From: Acidimicrobiaceae bacterium
GTDB lineage: Bacteria; Actinomycetota; Acidimicrobiia; Acidimicrobiales; Aldehydirespiratoraceae
NCBI GenBank assembly: GCA_018699415.1
Contig: JABIQM010000119.1
Location: forward strand, 1-39,814
Direction of reading: 5' to 3'
Length of the DNA stretch: 39,814 nt
Shown here: positions 1 through 10,173 of the stretch, piece after piece
How the letters are laid out: each line of letters opens with the position of its first letter
Numbering within the stretch: position 1 is the stretch's first letter
Position numbers and translations under genes: made by a program
The notes under the pieces: model-generated
Told to the model about the DNA's origin: nothing
What the model saw: the letters and a program-made list of their open reading frames with translations, nothing else
The model's database searches: none

Positions 1-326
1 AGGGCGGGGCCGGGTGCGCCTTACACTTACAGGCAGAGGCGGACGGTGAACGACCGATGGACTGGAAGCCCGCCGTGTGCTGGCAACTGCCGCTTCGAGC
101 CGAGGGTGCAGGCGGAGACGTCGCCACGCTGCGCCGCTGGACTCGGGCGGACTGGGGAACTGATGCCACCATGGCGTGGTGCTGCACCGAGGAAGCGGCA
201 GCGTTCGTCGGCGACAAGCCGGTGGCGGAGTCATTGGCCGGAGAGCTTGAAGCGCTTGTTGGGCCCGAGGTTGCGGTGATGATCACGCAGCGGGCAAGCC
301 TGCACTTTCCGGCGGATTCGGAATAG
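1..326 (+). CDS. C-terminal part of a hypothetical protein (5' truncated by window edge)
   Basis: Frame of ORF 57..326 is open upstream to base 3 (GGAGCALHLQAEADGERPMDWKPAVCWQLP...); ends TAG at 326. Confidence 0.6.
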   Translation, partial: GGAGCALHLQAEADGERPMDWKPAVCWQLPLRAEGAGGDVATLRRWTRADWGTDATMAWCCTEEAAAFVGDKPVAESLAGELEALVGPEVAVMITQRASLHFPADSE

Positions 327-1047
327 CGAGATAGTCCTCAGCTGGGATTCGCACGAGCCCGACAAGGCCGAGACTGGCCTGGTCTGCGGTTGTTAGTTGG
401 TGGATTGCTCGCTCCACGGCAGCGAAGATCGCACCGGCGTCGTTCCCCTTGGCGGTGATGAGCGGAAGCCCTGGCGTCGGTTTGGTCCATTCGAGGACCC
501 GAAGTTCGGTAGCGAACGACTCGTAGGCCTCCATCAGTCGCCACGACACGGCGTCGAGCGAAGCGATATCAGCTCGCCCCTCAGCAACCGAGCGAGCCGA
601 CTCGAGATGTTGCCCGGTGTGAAGGAGTTCGTTGAACCACCATCCGTGACGGTCGAGGTGGTTGTAGGCAGCGGCGAACCCAGACTGCGAGTGAGTCTGG
701 TTGTATGCGAAGCGAGCATTACGGAACGCATCGACCGTTGAGCGGGTGTCGTCGGCTCGGACTACGAGGGGACTGATGTAGTAACCGGGTGGGCATCCAT
801 CGATCCCAAAGTCGGGTGTGCCGACGAGCGTGACCTCGCGGTAAAGCCAAAGCCGGTACGGCATTCCACAGGTCTGACTCAAGGTCAGGTCGGCATGCTT
901 CCAGACGAAGAACTCGTCGGCGTCCTGCGACAGTGTGTCGGGGCTGTCGATTCCCACCTCGGCCAGATTCGATCGGATGAGTGCCCAGTACCGATCGTGG
1001 GCGGCGTCAAGCTCAGGCCGCCGGTACATCATCAGACTGGCGATCAT
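283..1047 (-). CDS. PhnD-like phosphate/phosphonate ABC transporter substrate-binding-type protein
   Basis: MIASLMMYRRPELDAAHDRYWALIRSNL...; start at 1047 overlaps the stop of the upstream TPR gene (TGATG). The 325-aa ORF start at 1260 is an over-extension. Confidence 0.7.
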   Translation of the reverse strand: MIASLMMYRRPELDAAHDRYWALIRSNLAEVGIDSPDTLSQDADEFFVWKHADLTLSQTCGMPYRLWLYREVTLVGTPDFGIDGCPPGYYISPLVVRADDTRSTVDAFRNARFAYNQTHSQSGFAAAYNHLDRHGWWFNELLHTGQHLESARSVAEGRADIASLDAVSWRLMEAYESFATELRVLEWTKPTPGLPLITAKGNDAGAIFAAVERAIHQLTTADQASLGLVGLVRIPAEDYLAIPNPPESAGLPAA

Positions 1048-2717
1048 CAGGCATCCCCCATGCCCCGGCACATGCACGAGGATGTGATTGCCGTATCGGT
1101 CTTCGCCAGAGCTTCGTCGAGCTTCGCCTGCAGTCCGGTGAGTTCTGGCGACTCGCCGCGCCGTCCAACGCACTCGACGAGTCCGTGGAGCGCCCACACA
1201 TTGTCTGGATGCTGAGCACACCGCTGCACCGTGTCGTTGAGTCCGAGGTCGGCTCGACACAGGGATTCGGCCTCGTCATAGTGGCCCTGCTCGGTCAACA
1301 GCGCTGCCAATGCATGGCGAGGCGGATGCATCCATGCCCAGGGCTCGGTGTAGGCCAGGTCGTCGTCGCGGGCGACGGCTTGGCGAAGGCTGGCGAAGCC
1401 GACGTCGTGGTTGCCCTTGTGGTATTCGACTTCGCCGTTCAGCATCATTTCCCCAACTCCAAGGATCGACTGTGCCGAATTATTGAAGAACAGGCGCTCC
1501 TCAGGAATTCGGGCGAGCGCAACGCCAAACGCCTCGCGCTCACGTTCCGCTGCGGTGAAGTTCTTCAGGGTGGCGTAGGCAATTCCTTTGGCGTAGTGGT
1601 GCATGGCGGTTGACACGCAATAGAGATCGGGGTTGTCGGGCATCGGTTCGTCGACGATCTCGTGCCATCGGCCGAACCGCACCAGCACGTGCATCTTCAT
1701 GGAGTAATAACCTTCCATGGTCATTGCGAGCTGAGGCTTTCCCGCCACGCTCAGTACGTCCTCGGTAAGGGTGGCGCACATCTTCTCGGCGGCTGCCAAT
1801 GCTGGCTTGAACTGACCGAGCAGCATGCAGGTGTACATCATCAGATGAAGGTCGTGGCAGCGAGCAGAGGTGTAAAAGTTGAACGGACCTGCGTAGTCGA
1901 GGTACATATCGTCGGCCTCGATCGCCTTCTCGCTGGCGATCTTTGCCTTCTCGTAGTTGCCGCAGAGCACGTAGGTGTGGCCCGGCATGTGGTTCAGATG
2001 GCCAGCGTCGGGGCACATGGTGGAGAGGAGGTCGGCGGGGCGCATCGAGCGTTCGGGCTCAGTCGACATCTCGGTTGTGTGGATGTGGAGGTGCAGGATG
2101 GCCGGGTGCTGGGGTTTGTTGGCTTTGTCTTTCAGATCTATCGATCGCTCAAGGACGTGGAGTGCCTCCAGCGTGTCGGCGCCGGCGGCGGGGACTCCTC
2201 GTTTCACGTCCCAGAGTTGCCACGGCGTTCGGCTTATCGCTGCCTCAACGAACAACGCCATCACATCATGGTCGTTGGGGAACCGCTGGTAGACGCCCCG
2301 CATGGCATCGGCGTAGTCGTCGTCGCACTGATCGAACTCGCTGACGGAGACGCTGTGCGAGTACTGGAACCGCATCGCCAAAGCTTCGACCAGAGCGTTT
2401 TCCACGTCGGTGGCGGTGTGCGCGAGCGCACGGGCTTTCTGGATGTGGCCGTGACCGAAGTCGGTGGCTTCATTGGCTTCTTCGGTGCTGAATTGGCGCC
2501 ACCCATAGTTGTAGAACGGGCCCGCCCCCAGTGCGGCTCCCCAATGGGCCATGACGCAGTCGGGGTCGTATTCGATCGCTCGCTCGAAGCACGTCACCGC
2601 TTCTTCGTGGTTGAAACCGTAGAGCCAATTCATGCCGATATCGAACCAGCGCTGCGCCTCTGTAGATGTGGTCGAGATGGTTCTCGTGTGAGTACCAAGA
2701 TTGAAGCGATCCATCAC
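1047..2717 (-). CDS. tetratricopeptide-repeat protein
   Basis: 556 aa; TPR-like NWLYGFNHEEAVTCFERAIEYDPDCVMAHWGAALG; TAGGGT 6 nt before GTG. Confidence 0.75.
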   Translation of the reverse strand: MMDRFNLGTHTRTISTTSTEAQRWFDIGMNWLYGFNHEEAVTCFERAIEYDPDCVMAHWGAALGAGPFYNYGWRQFSTEEANEATDFGHGHIQKARALAHTATDVENALVEALAMRFQYSHSVSVSEFDQCDDDYADAMRGVYQRFPNDHDVMALFVEAAISRTPWQLWDVKRGVPAAGADTLEALHVLERSIDLKDKANKPQHPAILHLHIHTTEMSTEPERSMRPADLLSTMCPDAGHLNHMPGHTYVLCGNYEKAKIASEKAIEADDMYLDYAGPFNFYTSARCHDLHLMMYTCMLLGQFKPALAAAEKMCATLTEDVLSVAGKPQLAMTMEGYYSMKMHVLVRFGRWHEIVDEPMPDNPDLYCVSTAMHHYAKGIAYATLKNFTAAEREREAFGVALARIPEERLFFNNSAQSILGVGEMMLNGEVEYHKGNHDVGFASLRQAVARDDDLAYTEPWAWMHPPRHALAALLTEQGHYDEAESLCRADLGLNDTVQRCAQHPDNVWALHGLVECVGRRGESPELTGLQAKLDEALAKTDTAITSSCMCRGMGDA

Positions 2718-2749
2718 TCGGCGACCCTACATGCCGACGACAAACAGGA

Positions 2750-3247
2750 TCAGGTAATGGGGGAGGCCTCGTCGAGGGCTTGGGCCAGCGTGTTCCAGCT
2801 GAGGGTGGCGCATTTGATACGGACGGGGAATTTCACGACGCCCTTGAGCGCCTCGAGGTCGCCGAGTTTCGTGTCGCCAGAGTCGATGCTGAGTTCAATG
2901 CCCATTTCGGCTTCGCTCCCGTCGCCACCGATTTCACCTTCGTGAATGGACATCAGGCCCTTGAAGGCGCCAATCAAGCGGCGAGCGTAGGTGACGGTCT
3001 CGCCCTTCACGGCGGCCGACATCATCGAGGCCGAGGACTGGCTTATAGAGCAGCCCTGACCGCCGATGGCGACGTCGGTGATGAGGCCATCATCATCCAC
3101 ATCGATGTAGACGATGATCTCATCGCCACAGAGCGGGTTGAACCCCTCGCTCTTTACAGCAGGTGGTGTCTCGAGTTCGCCACGGTTCCGAGGCGAGCGG
3201 TAGTGATCGAGGATGATCTCTCGGTAGAGGTCTTCGAGGCCGGGCAT
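2750..3247 (-). CDS. sufU: SUF system Fe-S assembly protein, NifU-like SufU
   Basis: LYREIILDHYRSPRNRG, FNPLCGDE, GQGCSISQSSASMM, IKCATLSW motifs. Confidence 0.92.
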   Translation of the reverse strand: MPGLEDLYREIILDHYRSPRNRGELETPPAVKSEGFNPLCGDEIIVYIDVDDDGLITDVAIGGQGCSISQSSASMMSAAVKGETVTYARRLIGAFKGLMSIHEGEIGGDGSEAEMGIELSIDSGDTKLGDLEALKGVVKFPVRIKCATLSWNTLAQALDEASPIT

Positions 3248-3262
3248 ACGGGGTTCTGGTCC

Positions 3263-4492
3263 TTAAAACGAGAAGATATCGGACGCCTCGGTGAGCGTCT
3301 CAGCGAGCAGGTCGATGTCGGATTTGTCATTGTAGATATAGAGCGATACTCGGCTTGTGGCGGGCACCTGCAGAGTCTGCAGCAATGGCTTGGCGCAATG
3401 GTGGCCGGCCCGAACGCAGATACCCTTTTGGTCGAGGACTTGGGCGACATCGTGGGGGTGAACCTGGTCGTAGACGAACGACAACACGCCGCCGCGCTCA
3501 GCGGGCTCCGACGGGCCATGAATAGTGATCTTGTCGCCGTGACGCTCCTTGAGAGTGCGCATCGCGTAGGCGGTGAGCTCGACTTCGTGCTTTCGCACTT
3601 CGTCCATGCCGATGTCGCTGAGGTAGTCGATCGCCGCAGCAAGCCCCACGGCCTCGGCGACCATCGGGGTTCCAGCTTCAAACTTCCAGGGGATGTCGTT
3701 GGTAGTGAAACCTTCCTTGGTGACATGGAGGATCATCTCGCCGCCACCGAGGAACGGGGGCATGGCTTCGAGGATTTCTTCTCGAGTCCACAGCACTCCG
3801 ATACCCATTGGGCCGAGCATCTTGTGACCGGTGAAGATCAGGAAGTCGGCGCCCATGGCCTGCACATCGGTGGCGATATGGGGCACGTATTGGCTACCGT
3901 CCACGGCGATCAATGCGCCGTGGGCATGAGCGGCTTCCGCAAGGCGTTCGATCGGATTGAGGGTGCCGAGCACATTACTCATGGCTGTGATCGATAAAAG
4001 CTTGGCGCCGTCGAGTAGTTCATCGAGATTGCTGAGATCAAGATGGCCATCGTCGTTGACGGAGATCCAGCGGAGCTCGATTCCCTTTTCGGCAGCGAGC
4101 ATGTGCCACGGCACAATGTTGGCGTGGTGCTCCATTTCGGAGATCACAACGGCGTCGCCTTCGCTGAGGTTGGCGCCACCCCAGGAGCGAGCTAGCAGGT
4201 TCATAGCCTCGGTGGCGTTCTTGGTGAAGACGACCTCTTTGGCGGACGGAGCGTTGATGAACACGGCGGCCCGCTTGCGAGCGTTTTCGAGCGCATCGGT
4301 CGCTTTCACTGCGATTTCGTATGAGCCGCGGTGCACGTTGGCGTTGATGGTCTCGTAGTAGGTCGACATGGCGTCGATGACCTGCTGCGGCTTCTGCGAC
4401 GTGTTGCCCGAATCGAGGTAGACAAGGGGGACGCCGTGTACTTGCTGGCGGAGCACGGGGAAGTCGGCCTTGATCGCGGCCCAGTCGGTCAT
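3263..4492 (-). CDS. sufS: cysteine desulfurase SufS
   Basis: PLP aminotransferase class V; FTGHKMLGPMGIGVLW, RAGHHCAKPLLQ. Confidence 0.93.
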   Translation of the reverse strand: MTDWAAIKADFPVLRQQVHGVPLVYLDSGNTSQKPQQVIDAMSTYYETINANVHRGSYEIAVKATDALENARKRAAVFINAPSAKEVVFTKNATEAMNLLARSWGGANLSEGDAVVISEMEHHANIVPWHMLAAEKGIELRWISVNDDGHLDLSNLDELLDGAKLLSITAMSNVLGTLNPIERLAEAAHAHGALIAVDGSQYVPHIATDVQAMGADFLIFTGHKMLGPMGIGVLWTREEILEAMPPFLGGGEMILHVTKEGFTTNDIPWKFEAGTPMVAEAVGLAAAIDYLSDIGMDEVRKHEVELTAYAMRTLKERHGDKITIHGPSEPAERGGVLSFVYDQVHPHDVAQVLDQKGICVRAGHHCAKPLLQTLQVPATSRVSLYIYNDKSDIDLLAETLTEASDIFSF

Positions 4493-5250
4493 GCCGAAAC
4501 TCCGAAGCGTTCGTAGCCATCCCGCTCCAACTGCTTCGCGAGTTCGGCGTCGCCGGACTCAACGATGCGGCCGTCGATAATCACATGGACCTGATCGGGC
4601 TGTAGCTCATCGAGGAGACGCTGGTAGTGAGTGATAGCGAGGACACCAAGCTCAGGACGGTCACGACGGACTTCCTGCACGCCGCGGCTGACGACTCTGA
4701 GGGCATCAATGTCGAGGCCAGAATCGGTCTCGTCGAGGATCGCCATCTCGGGTTCGAGTATGGCCATCTGAAGGATCTCGTTGCGCTTCTTCTCGCCGCC
4801 GGAGAAACCCTCGTTGAGGTAGCGATCAGCGAACGACTCGTCCATTTCCAAACGTTCCATCCACTCCATGATGGCAAGACGCAACTCAAGGACTGATAGG
4901 TCGATGCCTTTGCGAGCGGAGAGCGACTGGCGCAGGAAGTTGAGGACGGAGACGCCTGGAATCTCTTGGGGGTACTGAAACGCCAGGAACAAGCCTGCCT
5001 TGCCACGTACGTCTGCGGGCCACTCGGTGACGTCTTCACCACGGAAGTGGATTGACCCACCGGTGACCTCGTACTCGGGGCTTCCAAGCAGGACGCTGGC
5101 GAGCGTGGACTTACCACTGCCGTTGGGGCCCATGAGGGCGTGGACTTCACCGATGCCGACCGCGAGATCGACACCTTTCAGGATCTCGATGCCACCTTCA
5201 ACAGTGCTGGCGTACAGACCCTTGATTTCGAATAGGGGAACCTCGGACAT
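4489..5250 (-). CDS. sufC: Fe-S cluster assembly ATPase SufC
   Basis: ABC ATPase; MGPNGSGKSTL, FSGGEKKRNEILQ; 4-bp overlap with sufS. Confidence 0.93.
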   Translation of the reverse strand: MSEVPLFEIKGLYASTVEGGIEILKGVDLAVGIGEVHALMGPNGSGKSTLASVLLGSPEYEVTGGSIHFRGEDVTEWPADVRGKAGLFLAFQYPQEIPGVSVLNFLRQSLSARKGIDLSVLELRLAIMEWMERLEMDESFADRYLNEGFSGGEKKRNEILQMAILEPEMAILDETDSGLDIDALRVVSRGVQEVRRDRPELGVLAITHYQRLLDELQPDQVHVIIDGRIVESGDAELAKQLERDGYERFGVSA

Positions 5251-5297
5251 AGGTGAAAGTCTATGGACCAGGCCAGGTTTGTCCTACCGCCGTAGTG

Positions 5298-6137
5298 CTA
5301 ATTCGTTGCCGTCATCGTGGACTGGGTCGCGGGCCGCTGTGCTGTGTAGAGGAAGCGTGCCAGGAGGCCCTCGTCGAGTCCGGCGAGCGTTCGTCTGCGG
5401 CTACTGAGTCGATCGCTGTACATCTCGTCACCCATGGATACTCGCAACGGTTCTTCATGACGTGTCCCAGCGTCGATCCAGCGCTGCTGAGTTGCCCGGT
5501 AGTCGGCGGTCGCGTCGATTGCGGTGATCTGCTCGAACCCGGCCGCCCGCAGCAAACTCTGATAACTCGTCCGTACAGCGCCGCTACCTGGCCCGGCAGC
5601 GTTGGCGCGCCGTCGGTCGCGGCCGGTGAGACCAGGGGTTGGTTGGATGGTGAAGAATGCCATCCGTCCTCCTGGCTTGAGGATCCTTCGGCATGCGCTC
5701 AACACGGAGTGCTTACGGCGAATTCAACATAAGAGGTCGCCATGGGTCACCGCATCGACCGATGCCGGACGGATAGGAATCGATTCGGCGTCGCCGCGGA
5801 TCGAAGCTGAGGGCGAAACAAGACCATCACGTATCAATCGTCGATTTGCTGTGGCGCATCCCTCTGCCACCGGATCGATGCTAATCACGGCGCATCCTGC
5901 GCTCTGCGCCAGGTACAGGCCCGGCCAGCCGCACCCTGAACCCAGATCCACCAACACCTTGCCCGGTTGGAGCTCGAGTTCGTTGCGAAGACGGTCGGCC
6001 TGCTCCATGGTCGTGTAGCCGTTGGCCTGGTAGTCGCTGCCCAGTGTCTCAAATTCAGTCGCCATCTCGGCGGTTGTTCCCGTGAGCCCGTAGCGTTTCG
6101 CAAAACGCTCAGGATCGTCAGCTGCAAAGGCTCGCAT
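5298..6137 (-). CDS. class I SAM-dependent methyltransferase with in-frame TGA (candidate selenoprotein, Sec138; otherwise a pseudogene)
   Basis: ORFs 5724..6137 and 5298..5705 share one frame and are separated by a single TGA at 5724-5726. Motif I VLVDLGSGCGWPGLYLA is upstream, LKPGGRMAFFTI downstream. Confidence 0.65.
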
Positions 6138-6183
6138 AGGGCAGGTTACCGAAACCGGTGGCGCTCCTTGTCGGAGAACTCGT

Positions 6184-7578
6184 CTAGTTCGTCAGGGGTG
6201 CGAGCAACGGCCATGGACGATGTCGTTCCCATGCCCGTCCGAGGTCGAGGAGCAGGTCCTCTCGATAATGCGGCGCCAGGATCTGGAGGCTCACAGGGAG
6301 CCCATCGCTCGCCAGACCCACCGGCAGTGCGGCGGCGGGATTGCCGAAAATGTTGGACGGTGCGGTGAGGGCACCATTGTTACTAGAGCGCGCCTCGACC
6401 CCCTCGAACGTACTCGGGAGGTGCCCCTCGGCGTTAAATGCAGTGGCCGGGTTGGTGGCGGCGAGGACGATGTCAGCATCAGCAAACATGGCTGCCATCG
6501 CGGTGTTGAGTTCGACCCGCCGGGTTTCGGCCTTCACCATGGTGTTGAGGTCAAAATTTGCTTCGGCGCGCTCGATGCCGACGCGCATTGCGCCCGTGAT
6601 GTCCGCACCGCAATCGGGCCAGAGATCGCCGAGACTCTTGCGGGTGCCGACTGTGCCGGTGAGCCCCCACGCTCCCATGATGTTGGGGAGTCGCAGGTTG
6701 ATGTCGACGCGCCGCATGCCGGTGACGGTGATGAGTTCTTCGGCCGCCGCTCGGATCAGTTCCTCTGATTCGGGGCCGATGGTTGCACATCCGAGTCCGG
6801 GGACGACTGCTACTCGCAAGGTCCGGATCTCGTCGATATGTGTCTCAAGATTTTTCTCGTAGCCCTCGACGCGGGGCAATGACTTGGGATCGTCGAGATC
6901 GAAGCCGTTTGTGACATCAAGGAATCGGGCTGAGTCTCGGACACTGCGGCTGACTGATCCCTCCACTGATGTGGCGTTGCCCAGGATGATGCCTGGACCT
7001 CGGGGGATTCGGCCATAGGTGGACTTCAGGCCGAAGAGGCCACAGAAACCAGCGGGGATGCGAATCGATCCGCCTCCATCGCTGGCCGTGGCGAGGGTAA
7101 AGATCCCGCCGGCGACTCCCGCGGCTGATCCACCGCTGCTTCCGCCGGGTGTTCGATCAGGGTTCCAAGGGTTGCGGGTAGCGCCGTGAATTTTGGTGGT
7201 CGTTTGGTTGGTGCCGCCAAACTCGCTCGACGTGGTCTGGACCGCGGCCACTGCTCCTGCGGCCTTGAGGCGGCGAACTGAGACGGAGTCCTCGGCGAAC
7301 GTCCGGTTGGCGAGGGGAAGCGATCCTTCTGCTGCCGGCCATCCGGCTACAGCGAGCAGTTCTTTGACTGCGAGAGGGACGCCACCAAACGGGAGGCTGG
7401 TGTCGGCTCTGGCTGCAGTCTCGTGAGCGGCGTCGGTGTCAATGTGGCAGACGGCGTTGAGACCGCTGGCGTCAACGGCGGCGAAGGTGGCGGCGAGTTC
7501 TTCGGTGGGGTGGCGCTCACCGGAACGAAAGGCATCAACGAGGCTGACGATGTCGCCAGTCCATGGAGTTTCGGGCAT
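6184..7578 (-). CDS. amidase (amidase signature / GatA-like family)
   Basis: [34 protein letters not shown] signature. Confidence 0.9.
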   Translation of the reverse strand: MPETPWTGDIVSLVDAFRSGERHPTEELAATFAAVDASGLNAVCHIDTDAAHETAARADTSLPFGGVPLAVKELLAVAGWPAAEGSLPLANRTFAEDSVSVRRLKAAGAVAAVQTTSSEFGGTNQTTTKIHGATRNPWNPDRTPGGSSGGSAAGVAGGIFTLATASDGGGSIRIPAGFCGLFGLKSTYGRIPRGPGIILGNATSVEGSVSRSVRDSARFLDVTNGFDLDDPKSLPRVEGYEKNLETHIDEIRTLRVAVVPGLGCATIGPESEELIRAAAEELITVTGMRRVDINLRLPNIMGAWGLTGTVGTRKSLGDLWPDCGADITGAMRVGIERAEANFDLNTMVKAETRRVELNTAMAAMFADADIVLAATNPATAFNAEGHLPSTFEGVEARSSNNGALTAPSNIFGNPAAALPVGLASDGLPVSLQILAPHYREDLLLDLGRAWERHRPWPLLAPLTN

Positions 7579-7705
7579 GGGGGAATCCTAGTTTCTTCTT
7601 GTGGAGCGAACGGTCGCGCCACATCCGGACTCTCAGGTTCTGGTCTTGTGCGACGTATCACATCGAATAATGATGCACCTCGACGTTGGCGTCGTTGACT
7701 TCGGG

Positions 7706-10168
7706 TTAGAGAGGGGATGGCATCTCGCCGACTCGCACGATGAGTAAACGCTGCACGGGTCGAGTGAGTGCCACATAGAGCAGACGTAGTCCGTTGGGCA
7801 GATCGACGAAGTCGGCGGGCTCAACGACGATTGTTGCGTCGAATTCCAGGCCCTTTGCCGTGGGTGGGTCGACGACCGAGATTGGTTTGTCGAGTTCCAA
7901 TGCTTTGCGCGTGTCCCCCGCTTCGAGCCCAGCCTCGGCAAGAGCCTGGAGCACGTCATCCATGTGGGTTCTGGGCGCGATCACGCCGATGGTTGACCAC
8001 TCGCCGCCAAGGTCGGCAGCCAGTTTGGCCACGGTCGATCCGATGGCTGCTGTGTCGACTTGATGATGCTCGGCACCGATGCCACGGCTGCGAATAGATG
8101 TCGACGGGGTGATGTCAGGAGCGGTGATTGGTAGCAGTTGGTTGGCGTACTCAAGGATCGGGCCGGGTACTCGATAGCCCACCGTGAGTTCGCGTCGACG
8201 CACTAACGAACCATCGATTCCGAGACTGGTCGTGACAGCATCCCATGACTCCTGAGCCCCAATGCCGGTCGATTGAGCGATGTCCCCCAGGATCGTCATT
8301 GAGGCGTTGGTGGCTCGACGCCCGGCGGCGCGTAGCGCCATCGCGGACAGGTCTTGGGCCTCGTCGATTACCACATGGCCGTAGCGGCGACCACCACCGG
8401 AAGCGATCGCGTTGCCCTCGTCGAGTAGGGGTAGGTCTGCCGCAGTCCACGGCTCGTCCGCGATCTTCTTGGCCGAAGAGCGCTGTAGAAGGTTGCCTTC
8501 TTCAGGCGAGAGCAGACCATCGATTGCTTTGTTTCGGTTGGTCGGGCTCCCGAGAAGAAAGCGAACGAGTTGTGCACCGGAAAGATTGGGCCAGATCTTG
8601 TCGACCATTTTCTTGAAACCGCTGCTCTTACGGAGGTCGGGAAGTATGCGAGCAAGGTCTTCTTCAAAAACGCCTCGGTCGAGCAACTGTTGCCGTGCCT
8701 CACGCAGGAGGACTTGAGCGAAGACCCCTTTTGCGTCGTTGAGTGGGAGAGTGTTGTTGCGGGCAGTCTTCATCGCCGCGTTGATCACGGCAGGTGTGAA
8801 CCGCACAGATCGGAGACCGATCGGTACGGCTTGCTCCTCGTTCGGCACCTTGATGCGGGCGTCCGCTAGGCGTCGCAAGACCTGCGTCATTGTCGCTCGG
8901 CCCTTGAGTTCGGTAACAGCGGCTGAGTCTTCACCGCGGACGCGTACCCGGGAACTGAGCAGCGACGTGATCGTCGCCTGGGTCACCGCTGTCTCACCGA
9001 GCGAAGGGAGCACATTGGACACGTAGCGAAGGAAGACCCGGTTGGGTCCGATCACGAGAACATGGCTTTGTGCCAGAGCCGCCCGGTGTTCGAAGAGAAG
9101 GAACGCCGCCCGGTGAAGACCCACCGCCGTCTTGCCGGTGCCGGGACCGCCCTGCACCAGGAGGCATTCGCTGAGTGGGGCGCGGATGATCTCATCCTGC
9201 TCTGCAGCGATGGTGGCCACGATGTCCGACATCTCACCACTACGGCCTTGCTCGATCTCTGCGAGTACCGGATCGGGGATTCCCGCCGCGCTCATAGAGT
9301 CAGGGTCGTCCAGGTGCTCATCGAAGATGGCTACGAGTTCGTCAACTTCGGTCGAGAAGCGTCGGCGACGCGAGAGACCGAACGCATCGGCGGCAGTCGC
9401 TCGGTAGAAGGGAATCGCCACCGGAGCCCGCCAGTCGACGATAACTGTCCTGCCATCAGCGTTTTCGATGTGGCGGCGGCCCACGTACCACTGGTCGCCG
9501 TCGGCGATGATCGGGTCTTCATCGATACGGCCGAAGCACAGGGCAACGTTGCCAACATTGACCGCATGGAGTCGCTCGACCATCTTGGACTGCGCGATTT
9601 TGGCGTCGACGGAGTCCTCGTCGCGGACGCGTTGCTCGCTGAACTCGAGCACTCGCTGCGTCCGTTCGATCATCGCCTCGAGTGTTGCTCGGGCATGACG
9701 GAGGTAGCCCTGCTCTGCATGATGGTCAGGGTGAAGATCTGACCCAGATATTGATGTGTGGTGTGACTTCGGGTCATTGGTGGTAATGAGATCTTCCTTC
9801 CAGATTCGCAATCGTTCGTGTTCGCGACCACTGGGGCCGATGCCAGAGCCCGTGCCATTGGGGAGGAGACGGAAGGTGAAGACCTGCGAGTTATCGTCAG
9901 CGTGGATGGCGGTGTAGCGAGCGTCGGCACCGCGGGCGGGTCCGGCGCGCCAGAGCAACCATGAACCGAGCCGACGCTTGTAGGCAATGCGCGGTGAACC
10001 GATGTCGTTGCCGGACTCCATCAATGCAGCTGGAGCCTCGATCCACGCTTCAGCAGAGATATTGCGGTCTCGGGTCGGTAGCGCGGGGAGGTTTGCCGTA
10101 GAAATCGGCGTGTCATCGAACGGGCGTTGGTCTGCCGGGAGCGGTTTGTCTTCGGAAGTATCTGGCAT
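7706..10168 (-). CDS. UvrD/Rep-like superfamily 1 helicase, HelD-like
   Basis: Walker A LVQGGPGTGKTAVGLHRAAFLLF; VVIDEAQDLSAMALR; YVALTRPVQRLLIV. Confidence 0.85.
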   Translation of the reverse strand: MPDTSEDKPLPADQRPFDDTPISTANLPALPTRDRNISAEAWIEAPAALMESGNDIGSPRIAYKRRLGSWLLWRAGPARGADARYTAIHADDNSQVFTFRLLPNGTGSGIGPSGREHERLRIWKEDLITTNDPKSHHTSISGSDLHPDHHAEQGYLRHARATLEAMIERTQRVLEFSEQRVRDEDSVDAKIAQSKMVERLHAVNVGNVALCFGRIDEDPIIADGDQWYVGRRHIENADGRTVIVDWRAPVAIPFYRATAADAFGLSRRRRFSTEVDELVAIFDEHLDDPDSMSAAGIPDPVLAEIEQGRSGEMSDIVATIAAEQDEIIRAPLSECLLVQGGPGTGKTAVGLHRAAFLLFEHRAALAQSHVLVIGPNRVFLRYVSNVLPSLGETAVTQATITSLLSSRVRVRGEDSAAVTELKGRATMTQVLRRLADARIKVPNEEQAVPIGLRSVRFTPAVINAAMKTARNNTLPLNDAKGVFAQVLLREARQQLLDRGVFEEDLARILPDLRKSSGFKKMVDKIWPNLSGAQLVRFLLGSPTNRNKAIDGLLSPEEGNLLQRSSAKKIADEPWTAADLPLLDEGNAIASGGGRRYGHVVIDEAQDLSAMALRAAGRRATNASMTILGDIAQSTGIGAQESWDAVTTSLGIDGSLVRRRELTVGYRVPGPILEYANQLLPITAPDITPSTSIRSRGIGAEHHQVDTAAIGSTVAKLAADLGGEWSTIGVIAPRTHMDDVLQALAEAGLEAGDTRKALELDKPISVVDPPTAKGLEFDATIVVEPADFVDLPNGLRLLYVALTRPVQRLLIVRVGEMPSPL

Positions 10169-10173
10169 CGGTT

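Noticed and set aside
1662-3997. Long plus-strand ORFs (427 aa at 1662..2945, 405 aa at 2780..3997)
   Set aside because: Antisense shadows of well-supported TPR, sufU and sufS genes; no recognisable motifs.
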